A DNA stretch of 64,000 nt from Propionispora hippei DSM 15287 (GTDB lineage Bacteria > Bacillota > Negativicutes > Propionisporales > Propionisporaceae): NCBI RefSeq assembly GCF_900141835.1, contig NZ_FQZD01000020.1, forward strand, positions 1-64,000, written 5' to 3'. Position numbers and translations under genes: made by a program. Each line of letters opens with the position of its first letter. Position 1 is the first letter of the stretch. The notes beneath the pieces are model-generated. The model saw only the letters and a list, made by a program, of their open reading frames with translations, was not told the origin of the DNA and did not search any database. Below, piece by piece: positions 63,808 through 64,000 of the stretch.

Positions 63808-64000
63808 CATAGCCATCATCGGCGGTGGACCGGCCGGCCTCGCCGCCGCTTATAGCGCTGCCGAACAAGGCGCCGAAAATATACTGATTATTGAACGCGA
63901 CCGCGAATTGGGCGGTATTCTTCAACAGTGCATCCATAACGGGTTTGGCTTGCACCGGTTTAAAGAGGAACTGACCGGTCCCGGTTATGCCCGACGGTAT
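63791..64000 (+). CDS. FAD/NAD(P)-dependent oxidoreductase, 5' part (runs off window)
   Basis: The frame opens with GTG 63791 behind GGAGGAAATC and continues for 70 codons to the window edge without a stop. It shows the FAD motif [17 protein letters not shown] and [17 protein letters not shown]. In many Clostridia and relatives this protein is encoded next to a GlpA-like subunit and a DUF1667 protein as a three-part dehydrogenase, so a DUF1667 gene is expected next. The start overlaps the preceding gene, suggesting coupling. Confidence 0.85.
   Translation, partial: MKQFVDIAIIGGGPAGLAAAYSAAEQGAENILIIERDRELGGILQQCIHNGFGLHRFKEELTGPGYARRY

Noticed and set aside
1-64000. CRISPR arrays, tRNA and rRNA genes, prophage
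   Set aside because: No regularly spaced repeats, no tRNA-like cloverleaf or rRNA sequence and no phage structural genes were recognised on reading.

Overview
The window looks like chromosomal DNA of an endospore-forming, cobalamin-using fermentative bacterium, most likely a member of the Negativicutes (Sporomusaceae-like). This is inferred from a complete gerA-type germination operon, a methylmalonyl-CoA mutase operon with its chaperone, three cobalamin riboswitches, a cobaltochelatase with a signal peptide (sensible in a spore former that has a periplasm), and frequent TTG/GTG starts behind strong GGAGG sites. No rRNA, tRNA, CRISPR array or prophage was seen. The only mobile DNA recognised is the 3' end of an IS1182-like transposase at the left edge.

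Layout. 1-0.4 kb: transposase tail and two strong palindromes. 0.45-4.9 kb: gerKA-gerKB-gerKC plus a 53-residue membrane protein that could be a D subunit. 5-19.8 kb: mostly housekeeping genes (eukaryotic-type hexokinase, GltD-like flavoprotein, DedA, CaCA exchanger, BenE transporter, secreted SGNH hydrolase, CBS protein, HAD phosphatase, hydroxyacid dehydrogenase, phosphotransacetylase). 20-23 kb: pdxR-pdxS-pdxT for pyridoxal phosphate synthesis.

23.2-41.5 kb is the most unusual part. Two paralogous Gat-type PTS modules (EIIA, EIIB, EIIC) are each headed by a ~990-residue LevR-like sigma-54 activator, and each activator gene lies directly behind a textbook -24/-12 promoter. The first module continues into gatZ and gatD; the second has no catabolic gene. 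Between them is a three-gene operon: sodium/solute symporter, HutP-family RNA-binding antiterminator, and LarA-family nickel-pincer racemase. It is preceded by a promoter, a cluster of UAG triplets and an intrinsic terminator, so the HutP-like protein probably controls its own lactate-type operon by antitermination. A GpsA-like dehydrogenase gene follows on the opposite strand.

41.7-51.7 kb: a 164-nt long-hairpin element and a small orphan gene, then a xylose regulon (xylR, xylB, xylA, xylFGH, a mutarotase-like gene) with three XylR-type operators. 51.7-57.9 kb: cobalamin riboswitch, tandem terminators, mutA-mutB-meaB. 58-61.1 kb: two CbiK paralogues, one exported and one cytoplasmic, and an SDR. 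61.2-62.3 kb: two near-identical cobalamin riboswitch/terminator units in tandem with no obvious target, followed by a separate structured leader and terminator in front of a GlpA-like operon that runs off the right edge. Start codons given here were chosen by ribosome-binding site, family N-terminus and promoter position; functions are from sequence recognition only.
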